This document shows, piece after piece, positions 1 to 7,533 of a stretch of DNA of 18,600 nt. Origin of the DNA: Phocaeicola sp. (GTDB lineage Bacteria > Bacteroidota > Bacteroidia > Bacteroidales > Bacteroidaceae); the NCBI GenBank assembly GCA_020026175.1, contig JAHHQV010000053.1, positions 1-18,600 on the forward strand. Direction: 5' to 3'. Numbering within the stretch: position 1 is the stretch's first letter; the number at the start of each line of letters is the position of its first letter. Below the pieces are notes generated by a model that was not told the origin of the DNA, did not search any database, and saw nothing but the letters and a program-made list of their open reading frames with translations. Made by a program: the position numbers and the translations under genes.

Positions 1-42
1 AAAGCGCCTAAGCGTTTGAAGCAAAACGACCAGTCGCTTTGA
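1..42 (+). CDS. Possible C-terminal end of an upstream gene (partial)
   Basis: Frame 1 is open from the first base to a TGA at 40-42 and would encode a basic tail of 13 residues, KAPKRLKQNDQSL. Nothing identifies the protein. A basic, polar end is typical of a soluble protein's C-terminus, but an open stretch this short can arise by chance, so this is only a possibility. The same bases take part in the imperfect repeats at 6-63. Confidence 0.25.
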   Translation, partial: KAPKRLKQNDQSL

Positions 43-63
43 CAATAACGCCTAGACGCTTGA
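6..63 (+). repeat. Imperfect short direct repeats at the left edge
   Basis: CGCCTAAGCGTTTGAA at 6-21 and CGCCTAGACGCTTGAA at 50-65 (approximate positions) match at 13 of 16 bases, with a weaker related stretch, AGTCGCTTTGAC, between them. They sit at the cut edge of the window, so the full array, if any, cannot be judged. The DNA from 64 to about 296 is AT-rich and shows no gene or clear structure. Confidence 0.4.
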
Positions 64-296
64 ATTCAGGATATAAAAAGACTATACATGACATAAATAT
101 ATCGTACTATAATCATCAATCCCTATCATGCGGAACAAAATGAACATTATTTGCAATAAATACATTCATGCTTACATATCTACTTCCCCTAATTAATGTA
201 CTAACCGACTGTTGATTAAAAAATGAACTACAAAATATAATAGAACATATATACATCATCCTGTAAGAGATTAGCAAAAGAGTTCAAAGAACTATA

Positions 297-304
297 TATC
301 TTTG
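297..304 (+). promoter_or_regulatory. Bacteroides-type -7 element for the mechanosensitive channel gene
   Basis: TATCTTTG fits the Bacteroides -7 consensus TAnnTTTG. No good TTTG lies at the expected -33 distance. Transcription would begin near 310, leaving a leader of about 50 bases before the ATG at 360. Confidence 0.5.
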
Positions 305-359
305 GAAGATATAAAGAAAAAGCATTAATTTGCATAATAAACCAACACTTGTTTTTACC

Positions 360-1550
360 ATGAGCGACAGTATACACTATGAAATAGAAAATTTACTTAC
401 AGACTTTGGAGTACACCAAAACAACATGGACTGGAGTGCAGAAATAAGTTTACTCTTATTAATAGCAATAGTAACATTCATCACAACAAAGGCTTTCAGG
501 CATATAGTAATACCAATGATACACAAAATAACAGCCAAGACAAAGGCAACATGGGACGACTATTTGTTTAATAACGACATGATGAAAGCTTTTTGCAGAA
601 TCATTCCACCAATAATGCTATATGTCCTGCTGCCTATGGCTCTACATGGGCGACCATATGTACTGGGGTTTCTACTCAAGACATGCCTCATTTATATTAA
701 CATTTCGATGCTTGTACTTATAAGCACTTTTCTGAAATCGCTATACAAGATTTCAAGCGAAAACGAAAAATTGAGGGACAGGCCGCTGAAAGGTATATAC
801 CAGATGATAAACCTGATTGCGATAATTGTAGGCTTAATAATTATTATTAGTATCCTGCTAGACCGCAACCCCATAAGCATACTGGCTGGTTTGGGTGCAT
901 CGGCTGCAATATTGATGCTGATTTTCAAAGATACATTATTAGGACTGGTAGCCGGAGTCCAACTCTCGGCCAATGATATGCTGAGACCAGGCGACTGGAT
1001 AACAATGCCAAAATACGGGGCCGACGGGAATGTGATAGAAGCATCTCTTACAACCATTAAAGTACAGAATTTCGACAAAACCATCACTACAATCCCACCT
1101 TATGCATTGGTGAGTGACTCGTTTCAGAACTGGAGAGGAATGAAGGAAGCCGGAGGCAGAAGAATTAAAAGGTTTATAAATATAGATATCAACACTATAC
1201 ATTTTCTGTCGGACAACGAAAAGAGATCATTGATAGATAAAGGATTGATAGGAAAACAAGACATATCGGATGGCAATGAAATAAATCTGGCATTGTTCAG
1301 AACATATATATTGAGATACCTGACAGAACATAGCAAGCTAAACAAGGAATTTACAGTCATGGTAAGACAGTTACAACCTACTTCGGAAGGTCTGCCTTTA
1401 GAAATTTATTGCTTTACCAACACTACGGTATGGCCTGAATACGAAAATATACAATCGGAGATTTTTGAACATATAATAGCTTCATCAAAAGAATTCGATT
1501 TAAGATTATACCAAAAGCCGTCAGGCAATGATTTCAAGACAGACTTTTAG
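360..1550 (+). CDS. MscS-family mechanosensitive ion channel, YbdG/MscM type
   Basis: This protein of 396 residues should form a mechanosensitive channel of the inner membrane that releases solutes on hypo-osmotic shock. Hydrophobic segments lie at about residues 28-44, 78-95, 100-125 and 147-167. They are followed by the conserved pore-lining helix and the start of the beta domain (residues 171-211), including NPISILAGLGASAAILMLIF and LRPGDWI. The stretch MPKYGADGNVIEASLTTIKV followed by TTIPPYALVSDSFQNWRGM (about 216-261) closely resembles E. coli YbdG, the miniconductance channel, whose length of about 415 is similar. An in-frame TTG at 330 would add ten residues. I chose the ATG at 360 because it is a normal start and the added residues look unlike a conserved N-terminus. 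The gene is monocistronic and converges on nhaA. Confidence 0.9.
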   Translation: MSDSIHYEIENLLTDFGVHQNNMDWSAEISLLLLIAIVTFITTKAFRHIVIPMIHKITAKTKATWDDYLFNNDMMKAFCRIIPPIMLYVLLPMALHGRPYVLGFLLKTCLIYINISMLVLISTFLKSLYKISSENEKLRDRPLKGIYQMINLIAIIVGLIIIISILLDRNPISILAGLGASAAILMLIFKDTLLGLVAGVQLSANDMLRPGDWITMPKYGADGNVIEASLTTIKVQNFDKTITTIPPYALVSDSFQNWRGMKEAGGRRIKRFINIDINTIHFLSDNEKRSLIDKGLIGKQDISDGNEINLALFRTYILRYLTEHSKLNKEFTVMVRQLQPTSEGLPLEIYCFTNTTVWPEYENIQSEIFEHIIASSKEFDLRLYQKPSGNDFKTDF

Positions 1551-1566
1551 GGTTATAATAAAAAAT

Positions 1567-1600
1567 CATTCAGCCCCCTCAGCTTAGAGGGGGCTGAATG
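1567..1600. terminator. Bidirectional terminator between the channel gene and nhaA
   Basis: A perfect 14-bp inverted repeat (arms 1567-1580 and 1587-1600, six-base loop) is rich in GC at its core (CAGCCCCCTC). A run of T follows on the plus strand from 1604, and a run of A precedes it at 1560-1565, which reads as T on the minus strand. It sits between two convergent genes and the nhaA stop lies two bases away, so it should stop transcription from both sides. Confidence 0.9.
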
Positions 1601-1601
1601 G

Positions 1602-2915
1602 TTAATTTTTTTTAGGAAGGGTTCTGTTCAATATTATATATCCTAAAAAGCCTGCCAGTATAGTACCAAACAAGACACCCATTTTAGCCTCATTAAGCAA
1701 CTGAGAATTGTCGACAAACGAAAGATTGGCTATGAAAAGAGACACTGTGAATCCTATTCCTCCCAGCACACATATACCTGTAATGTTCTTCCATGTCATA
1801 CCATGCCCCAACGAAGCAAATCCAGTTTTCACAACAAGCCATGTGAATAGATATATACCTACAAATTTTCCCACTACAAGCCCTAAAAGTACTGCCCACG
1901 TAATCTGACCTATCTCTATACCTCCATGAGATGCAGTAAGCACAACTCCGGCATTGGCAAAAGCGAACAACGGCATTATAAAATTGCTAACAAACGGAGA
2001 AAGAGAATCTTCGAGAGACTGCAACGGCGAGATGACCTTGTCTGAAACCGACTTTATGTTATTTAGGGCATGTATCTGGTCATGACTAAGAATTATACAT
2101 TCCTTATCCGATTCGGGAATCATATCTACACAATCATGGATATTACTTATATAGTTTCCTATCTTCACCCTTGGAACAGCCGGTATGGTAAACGCCACAA
2201 CAACCCCCGAAATAGTGGCATGAATACCACTCTGCATAAAGCAATACCACATCACAAGGCCAGCTATGATATAAGGCCACTTGCCATTTATCTTCATGAC
2301 ATTAAACACAAGCAGAAAAGCCAATACCAATAAAGAATAAAGGATGAAAGTGGTATCAAGATGAGATGAATAACACAAAGCGATGACAAATATACCTCCT
2401 ATATCGTCTACAACCGCAAAAGCTGTAAGGAATATCTTTAACGAAAGAGGAACACGGCTACCGAACAGATTGAGTACACCAAGAGAAAAAGCTATATCGG
2501 TGGCCATAGGTATTGCAAGACCCACTTCGGCAGGAGTCCCTTTTGTGATATAAAAATATATCAATACAGGAACAATCATTCCACCACAAGCAGCAATAAC
2601 AGGAAGCAATGCCTTTCTGATAGAAGACAGTTCTCCTACAAGTACTTCTCTCTTTATCTCAAGACCTACTACAAAGAAAAACACCGTCATCAAGGCATCG
2701 TTGATGAAAGACATCAACGTTAGAGGATGCCCTCCGTGATTGAAAAAATTAAAACTTCCTATCTTAAATGAAATCTCATGCTCCCATAAAGAATGATATA
2801 AATCACTCCACGGAGAATTAGCCACAATCAAGGCCATAACAGCTGAAACGATCAGCAATATACCACTATTTACCGTAATAGGAAACGTACGTTTAAGTTG
2901 AAACATTTGCAACAT
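1602..2915 (-). CDS. nhaA: Na+/H+ antiporter NhaA
   Basis: This inner-membrane antiporter exports Na+ in exchange for H+ and serves pH and salt homeostasis. The 437-residue protein has the hallmark unwound-helix signature VVDDIGGIFVIAL, with the paired aspartates at 170-171 that form the ion site (D163/D164 in E. coli). It also has the MATDIAFSLGVL motif with D140 (E. coli D133). About eleven to twelve hydrophobic helices are visible. It is longer than the E. coli protein (388) because of a polar insert at about residues 250-300 before the later helices, a common feature in Bacteroidetes. A possible -7 element lies only five bases upstream, so the fourth codon, ATG at 2904-2906, may be the real start. 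The gene converges on the channel gene and shares its terminator. Confidence 0.95.
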   Translation of the reverse strand: MLQMFQLKRTFPITVNSGILLIVSAVMALIVANSPWSDLYHSLWEHEISFKIGSFNFFNHGGHPLTLMSFINDALMTVFFFVVGLEIKREVLVGELSSIRKALLPVIAACGGMIVPVLIYFYITKGTPAEVGLAIPMATDIAFSLGVLNLFGSRVPLSLKIFLTAFAVVDDIGGIFVIALCYSSHLDTTFILYSLLVLAFLLVFNVMKINGKWPYIIAGLVMWYCFMQSGIHATISGVVVAFTIPAVPRVKIGNYISNIHDCVDMIPESDKECIILSHDQIHALNNIKSVSDKVISPLQSLEDSLSPFVSNFIMPLFAFANAGVVLTASHGGIEIGQITWAVLLGLVVGKFVGIYLFTWLVVKTGFASLGHGMTWKNITGICVLGGIGFTVSLFIANLSFVDNSQLLNEAKMGVLFGTILAGFLGYIILNRTLPKKN

Positions 2916-2919
2916 ATAC

Positions 2920-2927
2920 CAAATTTA
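2920..2927 (-). promoter_or_regulatory. Possible -7 element for nhaA
   Basis: On the minus strand this reads TAAATTTG, matching TAnnTTTG. It is so close to the annotated nhaA start that the transcript would be nearly leaderless, or would begin translation at Met4. No matching -33 element is seen, so it may be chance in AT-rich DNA. Confidence 0.3.
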
Positions 2928-3036
2928 TATAACAATAAGACTTTAAGGATTATTCTACTAAAAAAAACATAGACCATAATTTTCACACAATAATACTAAA
3001 AAATACATTACGCCACAAGTATTAACCCATATATTG

Positions 3037-3045
3037 TTATCCACA
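3037..3045 (+). other. Single perfect DnaA-box 9-mer
   Basis: TTATCCACA is identical to the E. coli consensus DnaA box. It stands alone in the intergenic region between nhaA and the insertion sequence. One copy is not evidence of an origin; it could reflect DnaA control or chance. Confidence 0.25.
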
Positions 3046-3068
3046 ATACAATTATCGTAGAAACAATT

Positions 3069-3077
3069 ATATCACAA
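3069..3077. repeat. Left 9-bp target-site duplication of the IS4-family element
   Basis: ATATCACAA lies directly outside the left inverted repeat and is repeated exactly at 4418-4426 outside the right one. Confidence 0.9.
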
Positions 3078-3103
3078 CACTAGTGTCTCTTAATAATTGT
3101 AAA
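3078..3103 (+). repeat. Left terminal inverted repeat of the IS
   Basis: This 26-bp end pairs with 4392-4417, with three mismatches. The outer eight bases, CACTAGTG, are themselves palindromic. Confidence 0.9.
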
Positions 3104-3203
3104 GAGACTAGTTAATTATTTGATTTACAATCTTTGTTCTCAAAAAATGCTTGTCGCACATTTGAATCAGTTACCTTAGGGGCTGGGCCAAATTGCGATA
3201 GCT

Positions 3204-4373
3204 ATGAATATTAAGAAATATGTTTTCAGTCAAATGACTTCATTCCTTCCAAAACGCTATTTTGAGCGGTTAGTAGAAAAGAGCAACGACAGAACAAAAA
3301 GTTGGAGCATCAGTTTCCGGAACCAACTATTAGTTCTCATATTTGGTCAGCTGGATGGCTGCAACAGCCTTCGAGAACTGACTGATATTACCATTACGCA
3401 TTCTTCTAAGTCATATCATTTAGGGTTCGGCAAGACTCCAATAACACGTAGCACTCTGTCAAAAGCTAACATGCTAAGAGACTATCGCGTATTTGAATCT
3501 TTTGCCTATCACATGGTAAACCTGGCTCAACAAAAGCGAATTGACAAAGAGTTCGATTTGAACGGAACTTTTTATGCTTTTGATTCAACAACAATAGACT
3601 TATGCCTGTCATTGTATGATTGGGCCCGATTCAGGAGTACAAAGTCTGGCATCAAAATACATACCCTGTTGGATATCAGAACTGAAACTCCCACTTCATT
3701 CACGATTACAGATGCAGTAGTGCATGATGTAAATGCCATGGATAGTATTGCATATGAACCGTTTGCCTGTTACATATTCGACAGAGGATATTTTGACTTG
3801 CGCCGTCTTTATCACATTAACGAAGTAAGTTCATTCTTTGTGATAAGAGAAAAACGCAGACCTAAATATGAGATCACAGCAGGTGAAGATGTGCTTGAAG
3901 GCACTGATAATGTCTTGCAAGATCAAACTATAAGATTCACAGGAAAACGAAACTGTACGAATTATCCTTCTGAAATAAGACGTATAGTTTACTACTCTCA
4001 TGAAATGAACAGAACCTTTACCTACTATACAAACAATTTCTATTTGAAGGCTTCTGACATAGCTTTACTTTATAAAAACAGATGGAAAGTGGAGCTGTTC
4101 TTCAAATTTTTAAAGCAGCATCTTCGAGTAAAATCCTTTTGGGGAAACTCTGAGAATGCAGTCAGAATACAAATATATGTGGCTATCATTACTTATTGTT
4201 TGGTAGCCATTATTGAGAGTGAATTAAAACTCAATAGGGACATCTACGAAGTAATGAGAATCATTGGTAGTTCTATGCTTGTAAAAGACAATATCAAGGA
4301 TCTATTTAGCCATGCTGAATACGACAACCTTTACAAAAATGACGGCCAGCTAGAATTGGATTTTACATCATAA
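3204..4373 (+). CDS. IS4-family transposase with DUF4372-type N-terminus
   Basis: This DDE transposase of 389 residues cuts and reinserts the element that carries it. The first 75 or so residues (KRYFERLVEKSNDRTKSW and on to FGQLDGCNSLRELTDI) look like the DUF4372 domain that precedes the catalytic core in this IS4 subgroup. The catalytic triad is visible: D127 in FYAFDSTTIDL, D193 in YIFDRGYFDLRRLY, and E297 within YKNRWKVELFFKFLK. That last stretch fits the IS4 signature Y-x2-R-x3-E-x6-K exactly (Y290, R293, E297, K304). Length is normal for the family and no frameshift is present, so the enzyme is probably functional. Confidence 0.95.
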   Translation: MNIKKYVFSQMTSFLPKRYFERLVEKSNDRTKSWSISFRNQLLVLIFGQLDGCNSLRELTDITITHSSKSYHLGFGKTPITRSTLSKANMLRDYRVFESFAYHMVNLAQQKRIDKEFDLNGTFYAFDSTTIDLCLSLYDWARFRSTKSGIKIHTLLDIRTETPTSFTITDAVVHDVNAMDSIAYEPFACYIFDRGYFDLRRLYHINEVSSFFVIREKRRPKYEITAGEDVLEGTDNVLQDQTIRFTGKRNCTNYPSEIRRIVYYSHEMNRTFTYYTNNFYLKASDIALLYKNRWKVELFFKFLKQHLRVKSFWGNSENAVRIQIYVAIITYCLVAIIESELKLNRDIYEVMRIIGSSMLVKDNIKDLFSHAEYDNLYKNDGQLELDFTS

Positions 4374-4391
4374 TGAGCCATATTGAGATGT

Positions 4392-4417
4392 TTTACATTT
4401 TTTAATAGACACTAGTG
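4392..4417 (-). repeat. Right terminal inverted repeat of the IS
   Basis: Reverse complement of the left end, with three mismatches over 26 bp. It starts 18 bases after the transposase stop. Confidence 0.9.
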
Positions 4418-4426
4418 ATATCACAA
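4418..4426. repeat. Right 9-bp target-site duplication of the IS4-family element
   Basis: Second exact copy of ATATCACAA, directly outside the right inverted repeat. Confidence 0.9.
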
Positions 4427-4458
4427 TTTGAAGATTATATAACATTTTATTGATTAAT

Positions 4459-4478
4459 TTGAGTATTTTTGCACTCAA
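4459..4478 (+). promoter_or_regulatory. Promoter of the sugar symporter with an inverted repeat around the -7 box
   Basis: TATTTTTG at 4464-4471 matches TAnnTTTG. It is enclosed by TTGAGT (4459-4464) and ACTCAA (4473-4478), a 6-bp inverted repeat with an 8-base spacer, which could be a repressor site over the promoter. Transcription would begin near 4478, about 45 bases before the ATG. This rules out the upstream TTG at 4469 as a translation start. Confidence 0.5.
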
Positions 4479-4522
4479 TTTATATTATCAACCTTAATAA
4501 AAACCTAAAACTTTTTTTTGAA

Positions 4523-5734
4523 ATGAATCAGAAGAAACAAAATTTTGCGATTCCTTTGTCATTCATAGGAATCATGTTCTTTGCCATAGGTTTTGCACTG
4601 GGCATCAACTCTCTATTAGTACCTGTACTACAAGGTTCACTTGGTATCTCTAATGCTGCATCATATCTGATAATTGCGGCTACATTCATTCCATTCCTTG
4701 TATTTGGCTATCCAGCTGGTCTTACTATCAAGGCAATAGGCTACAAGAAGACAATGTCGTTGTCTTTCTTCATTTTTGCAGCAGCATTCTATCTTTTCAT
4801 TCTTTCGGCCAACCAAAAGAGTTTCTCGCTCTTCTTGCTGGCTTCATTTGTAAGTGGTGCAGCAAACGCTTATCTACAGGCTTCGGTAAACCCTTATATC
4901 ACAATACTTGGCCCTATGGAAAGTGCTGCAAAACGTATCAGTATCATGGGTATCTGCAACAAACTGGCTTGGCCTATTCCTGCAATGTTCATTGTATGGC
5001 TATTGGGTAAAGATGTTAAACTAATCGGTATCGATGATTTGGAGAAACCTTTCTTCATAATAATAGCTGCATTCGTGGCACTTGGAGTAATGGCCTTCTT
5101 TGCTCCACTTCCAGAAGTAAAGGCAGCAGGTGAAGATGACAGCGAGGAAAATGCGGAGGCATGTCCTTATGCAGCAGGAAAAACTTCAGTAATGCAGTTC
5201 CCCCACCTTTTGTTGGGATGCCTGGCACTATTCTTATATGTAGGTGTAGAGACAGTATCATTGGGTACACTGGTAGACTATGCGAACTCGTTAGGACTGG
5301 AAGGTGCAGCAAACTATGCATGGATTGCTCCTATAGGTATCGTTATAGGTTACATATGCGGTATTATATTCATACCTAAATATATGAGCCAGGCTACAGC
5401 TCTTAAAATATGTTCATGCCTTGCCATCATAGGTTCACTTCTTGTAGTACTTACTCCTGCAGAAGTTTCAATATATTTCATATCGTTCATGGCATTGGGT
5501 TGCTCTTTGATGTGGCCTGCATTGTGGCCTCTGGCTATGGCAGACCTCGGCAAATTTACCAAAGCCGGCTCGTCATTGCTCATCATGGCTATGTTTGGAG
5601 GTGCAGTAATCCCTACTCTTTACGGATGGCTGAAAGACGTAACAAGCCCTCAGCAGGCATACTGGCTGTGCTTGCCTTGCTTCCTCTTCATCTTGTATTA
5701 TGGTGTAGCGGGATACAAAATCAGAACAAAATAA
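4523..5734 (+). CDS. FHS/FucP-family sugar:H+ symporter (major facilitator)
   Basis: This inner-membrane permease of 403 residues should import a hexose with protons. It has about twelve hydrophobic helices with a polar loop near residues 200-225 between the two halves. The N-terminal helix AIPLSFIGIMFFAIGFALGINSLLVPVLQ and the stretch ANAYLQASVNPYITILGP resemble E. coli L-fucose permease FucP and the glucose/galactose permeases of the same family (TC 2.A.1.7). No fucose catabolic genes lie nearby, so the exact sugar cannot be told; Bacteroides homologues are commonly named glucose/galactose transporters. I start at the ATG at 4523 rather than the in-frame TTG at 4469, which falls inside the promoter. 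An IS has inserted just upstream. Confidence 0.85.
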   Translation: MNQKKQNFAIPLSFIGIMFFAIGFALGINSLLVPVLQGSLGISNAASYLIIAATFIPFLVFGYPAGLTIKAIGYKKTMSLSFFIFAAAFYLFILSANQKSFSLFLLASFVSGAANAYLQASVNPYITILGPMESAAKRISIMGICNKLAWPIPAMFIVWLLGKDVKLIGIDDLEKPFFIIIAAFVALGVMAFFAPLPEVKAAGEDDSEENAEACPYAAGKTSVMQFPHLLLGCLALFLYVGVETVSLGTLVDYANSLGLEGAANYAWIAPIGIVIGYICGIIFIPKYMSQATALKICSCLAIIGSLLVVLTPAEVSIYFISFMALGCSLMWPALWPLAMADLGKFTKAGSSLLIMAMFGGAVIPTLYGWLKDVTSPQQAYWLCLPCFLFILYYGVAGYKIRTK

Positions 5735-5762
5735 TAAAGACTGAATATTATATATACAAAAT

Positions 5763-5805
5763 AATGGCGGAGCGTGATTGAGTGACCAATACACGCTCCG
5801 CCATT
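5763..5805. terminator. Terminator hairpin between the symporter and acyl-CoA dehydrogenase genes
   Basis: A perfect 14-bp inverted repeat (AATGGCGGAGCGTG at 5763-5776, pairing with 5792-5805) encloses a 15-base loop. It lies between two convergent genes. The T run after it is short on both strands, but the strong GC-rich stem and the position support termination in both directions. Confidence 0.75.
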
Positions 5806-5826
5806 TAAATTTATAATGTCACACTA

Positions 5827-7533
5827 TCATTTACGATAGCTATCCAACTCATCTGCCTTAAACTTGCGTATAAAGTTGAAATTTTTTTCAACTTCAGCCT
5901 CAGCGTAGTTTACATACACATTAAGTGATTGAGCAAACAGTTCAGGGGCTCTTCCTGCATCCTGAAGCAAGAGATGACTCATCACACACACAGCTGCCAT
6001 TTCATAGAGACGACGAGAAACGAAATCAAGAAGTTCCTGGTTCTGTGCTTCCTTCACCGCATTGGTACAAGCCTCAAACTTGCGTGCCATATCCTTGATG
6101 CGGTTCATATATTTCTCAAACTCAGGAAGGCAAGGTATCATTTCGTATTCATGAAGAGTAGCTGCATAAGACCCGTTTGTAACATAACGGATGGCAGCTA
6201 CAGTCTGAAGCTGAGTTGTTCCTTCGTAGATACTTGTGATACGTGCATCGCGATAAATGCGCTGGCAAGCATATTCCATCATAAAACCAGAACCACCGTG
6301 TACCTGAATACAATCATAAGCATTTTGGTTAGCATATTCTGAATTCATTCCTTTAGCAAGAGGAGTAAAGCTATCTGCAAGCTTTGCATAACGTTTCTGT
6401 TCCTGACGTTCTTCAGGAGTAAGCTTGCGTTCGCGTGCAATATCATCAAGAGCCTTGTATATATCTACATAGCGAGCAGTCTGATAAAGGAGTGCACGAC
6501 CTGCATCAAGTTTTGCCTTAATTGTAGAAAGCATATCATAGACAGCCGGAAACTCAATGATAGCCTTTCCGAACTGCTTGCGGTCTTTTGCATATGCAAT
6601 AGCCTCGTTATAAGCAGACTGGCTCAATCCTACAGACTGAGCAGCAATACCAAGACGAGCACCGTTCATAAGAGCCATCACATACTTGATAAGCCCCAAC
6701 TTGCGGTCGCCACACAATTCGGCTTTTGCATTCTTGTAGACAAGTTCGCAAGTAGGAGAACCATGAATACCAAGCTTGTTTTCTATACGGCGTACGTCTA
6801 CCCCACCATCATTCTTGTCATATATAAACATTGAAAGTCCACGACCATCTTTTGTTCCTTCTTCAGAACGAGCAAGAACAAGATGCAGATTGGCATCACC
6901 GTTAGTGATAAAGCGTTTCACGCCATTCAGACGCCAACAAGCATTAGCCTCATCGTATGTAGCCTTGAGCATCACACTTTGAAGGTCGGAACCTGCATCA
7001 GGCTCTGTAAGGTCCATAGACATGGTCTCGCCTGCACATATACGAGGAATGAAACGGCTGTGCTGATCTTCATTTCCAAACTCATAAAGAGTCTCTATAC
7101 AATCTTGCAAAGACCATATATTTCCGAAACCGGCATCAGCCTGAGCCACTATTTCGGCACACATAGTATATGGAGTGATAGGGAAATTAAGTCCACCATA
7201 ACGGCGTGGCATAGTCATGCCATTAAGCCCTGCCTTCACCATTGCATCAAGATTGGCTTTAGTACCCGAAGCATACTCTACTCTTCCGTCGGCACAATGA
7301 GGTCCTTCCTCGTCTACACCTTCGGCATTGACTGCAATTACTTCACCTGTAATTTCGCCTGTAATCTCCAATACTTTATCATACGAATCCACTGCATCAA
7401 CATAATCCTGAGGTGCATAGTCGAATTCTTCTTTATCTTTATAACCGCGTTCTTTAAGTTCGCATATACGTTCCATCAACGGGTTGTTAAGATGGAAACG
7501 CAATTCCGGATGTTCTGTATAAAAGTTTGCCAT
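5827..7533 (-). CDS. Acyl-CoA dehydrogenase (FAD-dependent), long form
   Basis: This flavoenzyme should oxidise an acyl-CoA to the trans-2-enoyl-CoA, or run in reverse, exchanging electrons with the Etf encoded just upstream. Of 568 residues, the first 450 hold the usual domains. They include the FAD-binding signature MDLTEPDAGSD (173-183), RKQFGKAIIEFPAVYDM (318-334), and QVHGGSGFMMEY (410-421). The catalytic base is probably E437 in SIYEGTTQLQ. An N-terminal extension (about 1-75) and a helical C-terminal domain (about 460-568) make it longer than the 380-residue butyryl-CoA dehydrogenases, like other AcdA-type long forms. Its ATG shares one base with the etfA stop (TAATG), so the two are translationally coupled. 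The natural substrate is unknown; no thiolase or enoyl-CoA hydratase gene is in the window. Confidence 0.93.
   Translation of the reverse strand: MANFYTEHPELRFHLNNPLMERICELKERGYKDKEEFDYAPQDYVDAVDSYDKVLEITGEITGEVIAVNAEGVDEEGPHCADGRVEYASGTKANLDAMVKAGLNGMTMPRRYGGLNFPITPYTMCAEIVAQADAGFGNIWSLQDCIETLYEFGNEDQHSRFIPRICAGETMSMDLTEPDAGSDLQSVMLKATYDEANACWRLNGVKRFITNGDANLHLVLARSEEGTKDGRGLSMFIYDKNDGGVDVRRIENKLGIHGSPTCELVYKNAKAELCGDRKLGLIKYVMALMNGARLGIAAQSVGLSQSAYNEAIAYAKDRKQFGKAIIEFPAVYDMLSTIKAKLDAGRALLYQTARYVDIYKALDDIARERKLTPEERQEQKRYAKLADSFTPLAKGMNSEYANQNAYDCIQVHGGSGFMMEYACQRIYRDARITSIYEGTTQLQTVAAIRYVTNGSYAATLHEYEMIPCLPEFEKYMNRIKDMARKFEACTNAVKEAQNQELLDFVSRRLYEMAAVCVMSHLLLQDAGRAPELFAQSLNVYVNYAEAEVEKNFNFIRKFKADELDSYRK

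Larger units (their letters stand above)
3078..4417 (+). mobile_element. Complete IS4-family insertion sequence, 1340 bp
   Basis: The element is bounded by 26-bp terminal inverted repeats (3078-3103 and 4392-4417) that match at 23 of 26 bases and begin CACTAGTGTCT. It carries one transposase gene and is flanked by a perfect 9-bp target duplication, ATATCACAA. The intact frame, well-matched ends and undecayed duplication suggest a fairly recent and possibly active insertion. It lies between the divergent nhaA and sugar-symporter genes, with its right end about 46 bp upstream of the symporter's -7 element. Removing it and one duplication restores the ancestral intergenic region. Confidence 0.95.

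Noticed and set aside
330..359. TTG start that would lengthen the mechanosensitive channel by ten residues
   Set aside because: The ATG at 360 gives a normal N-terminus and a better leader length from the -7 box.
2070..2333. 87-residue plus-strand frame inside nhaA
   Set aside because: Antisense to nhaA, with no motif and no promoter.
4469..4522. TTG start that would lengthen the sugar symporter by 18 residues
   Set aside because: The TTG overlaps the -7 element, so it would not be within the transcript.
5055..5781. Several frames on both strands within the sugar symporter
   Set aside because: Out-of-frame shadows of the symporter gene.
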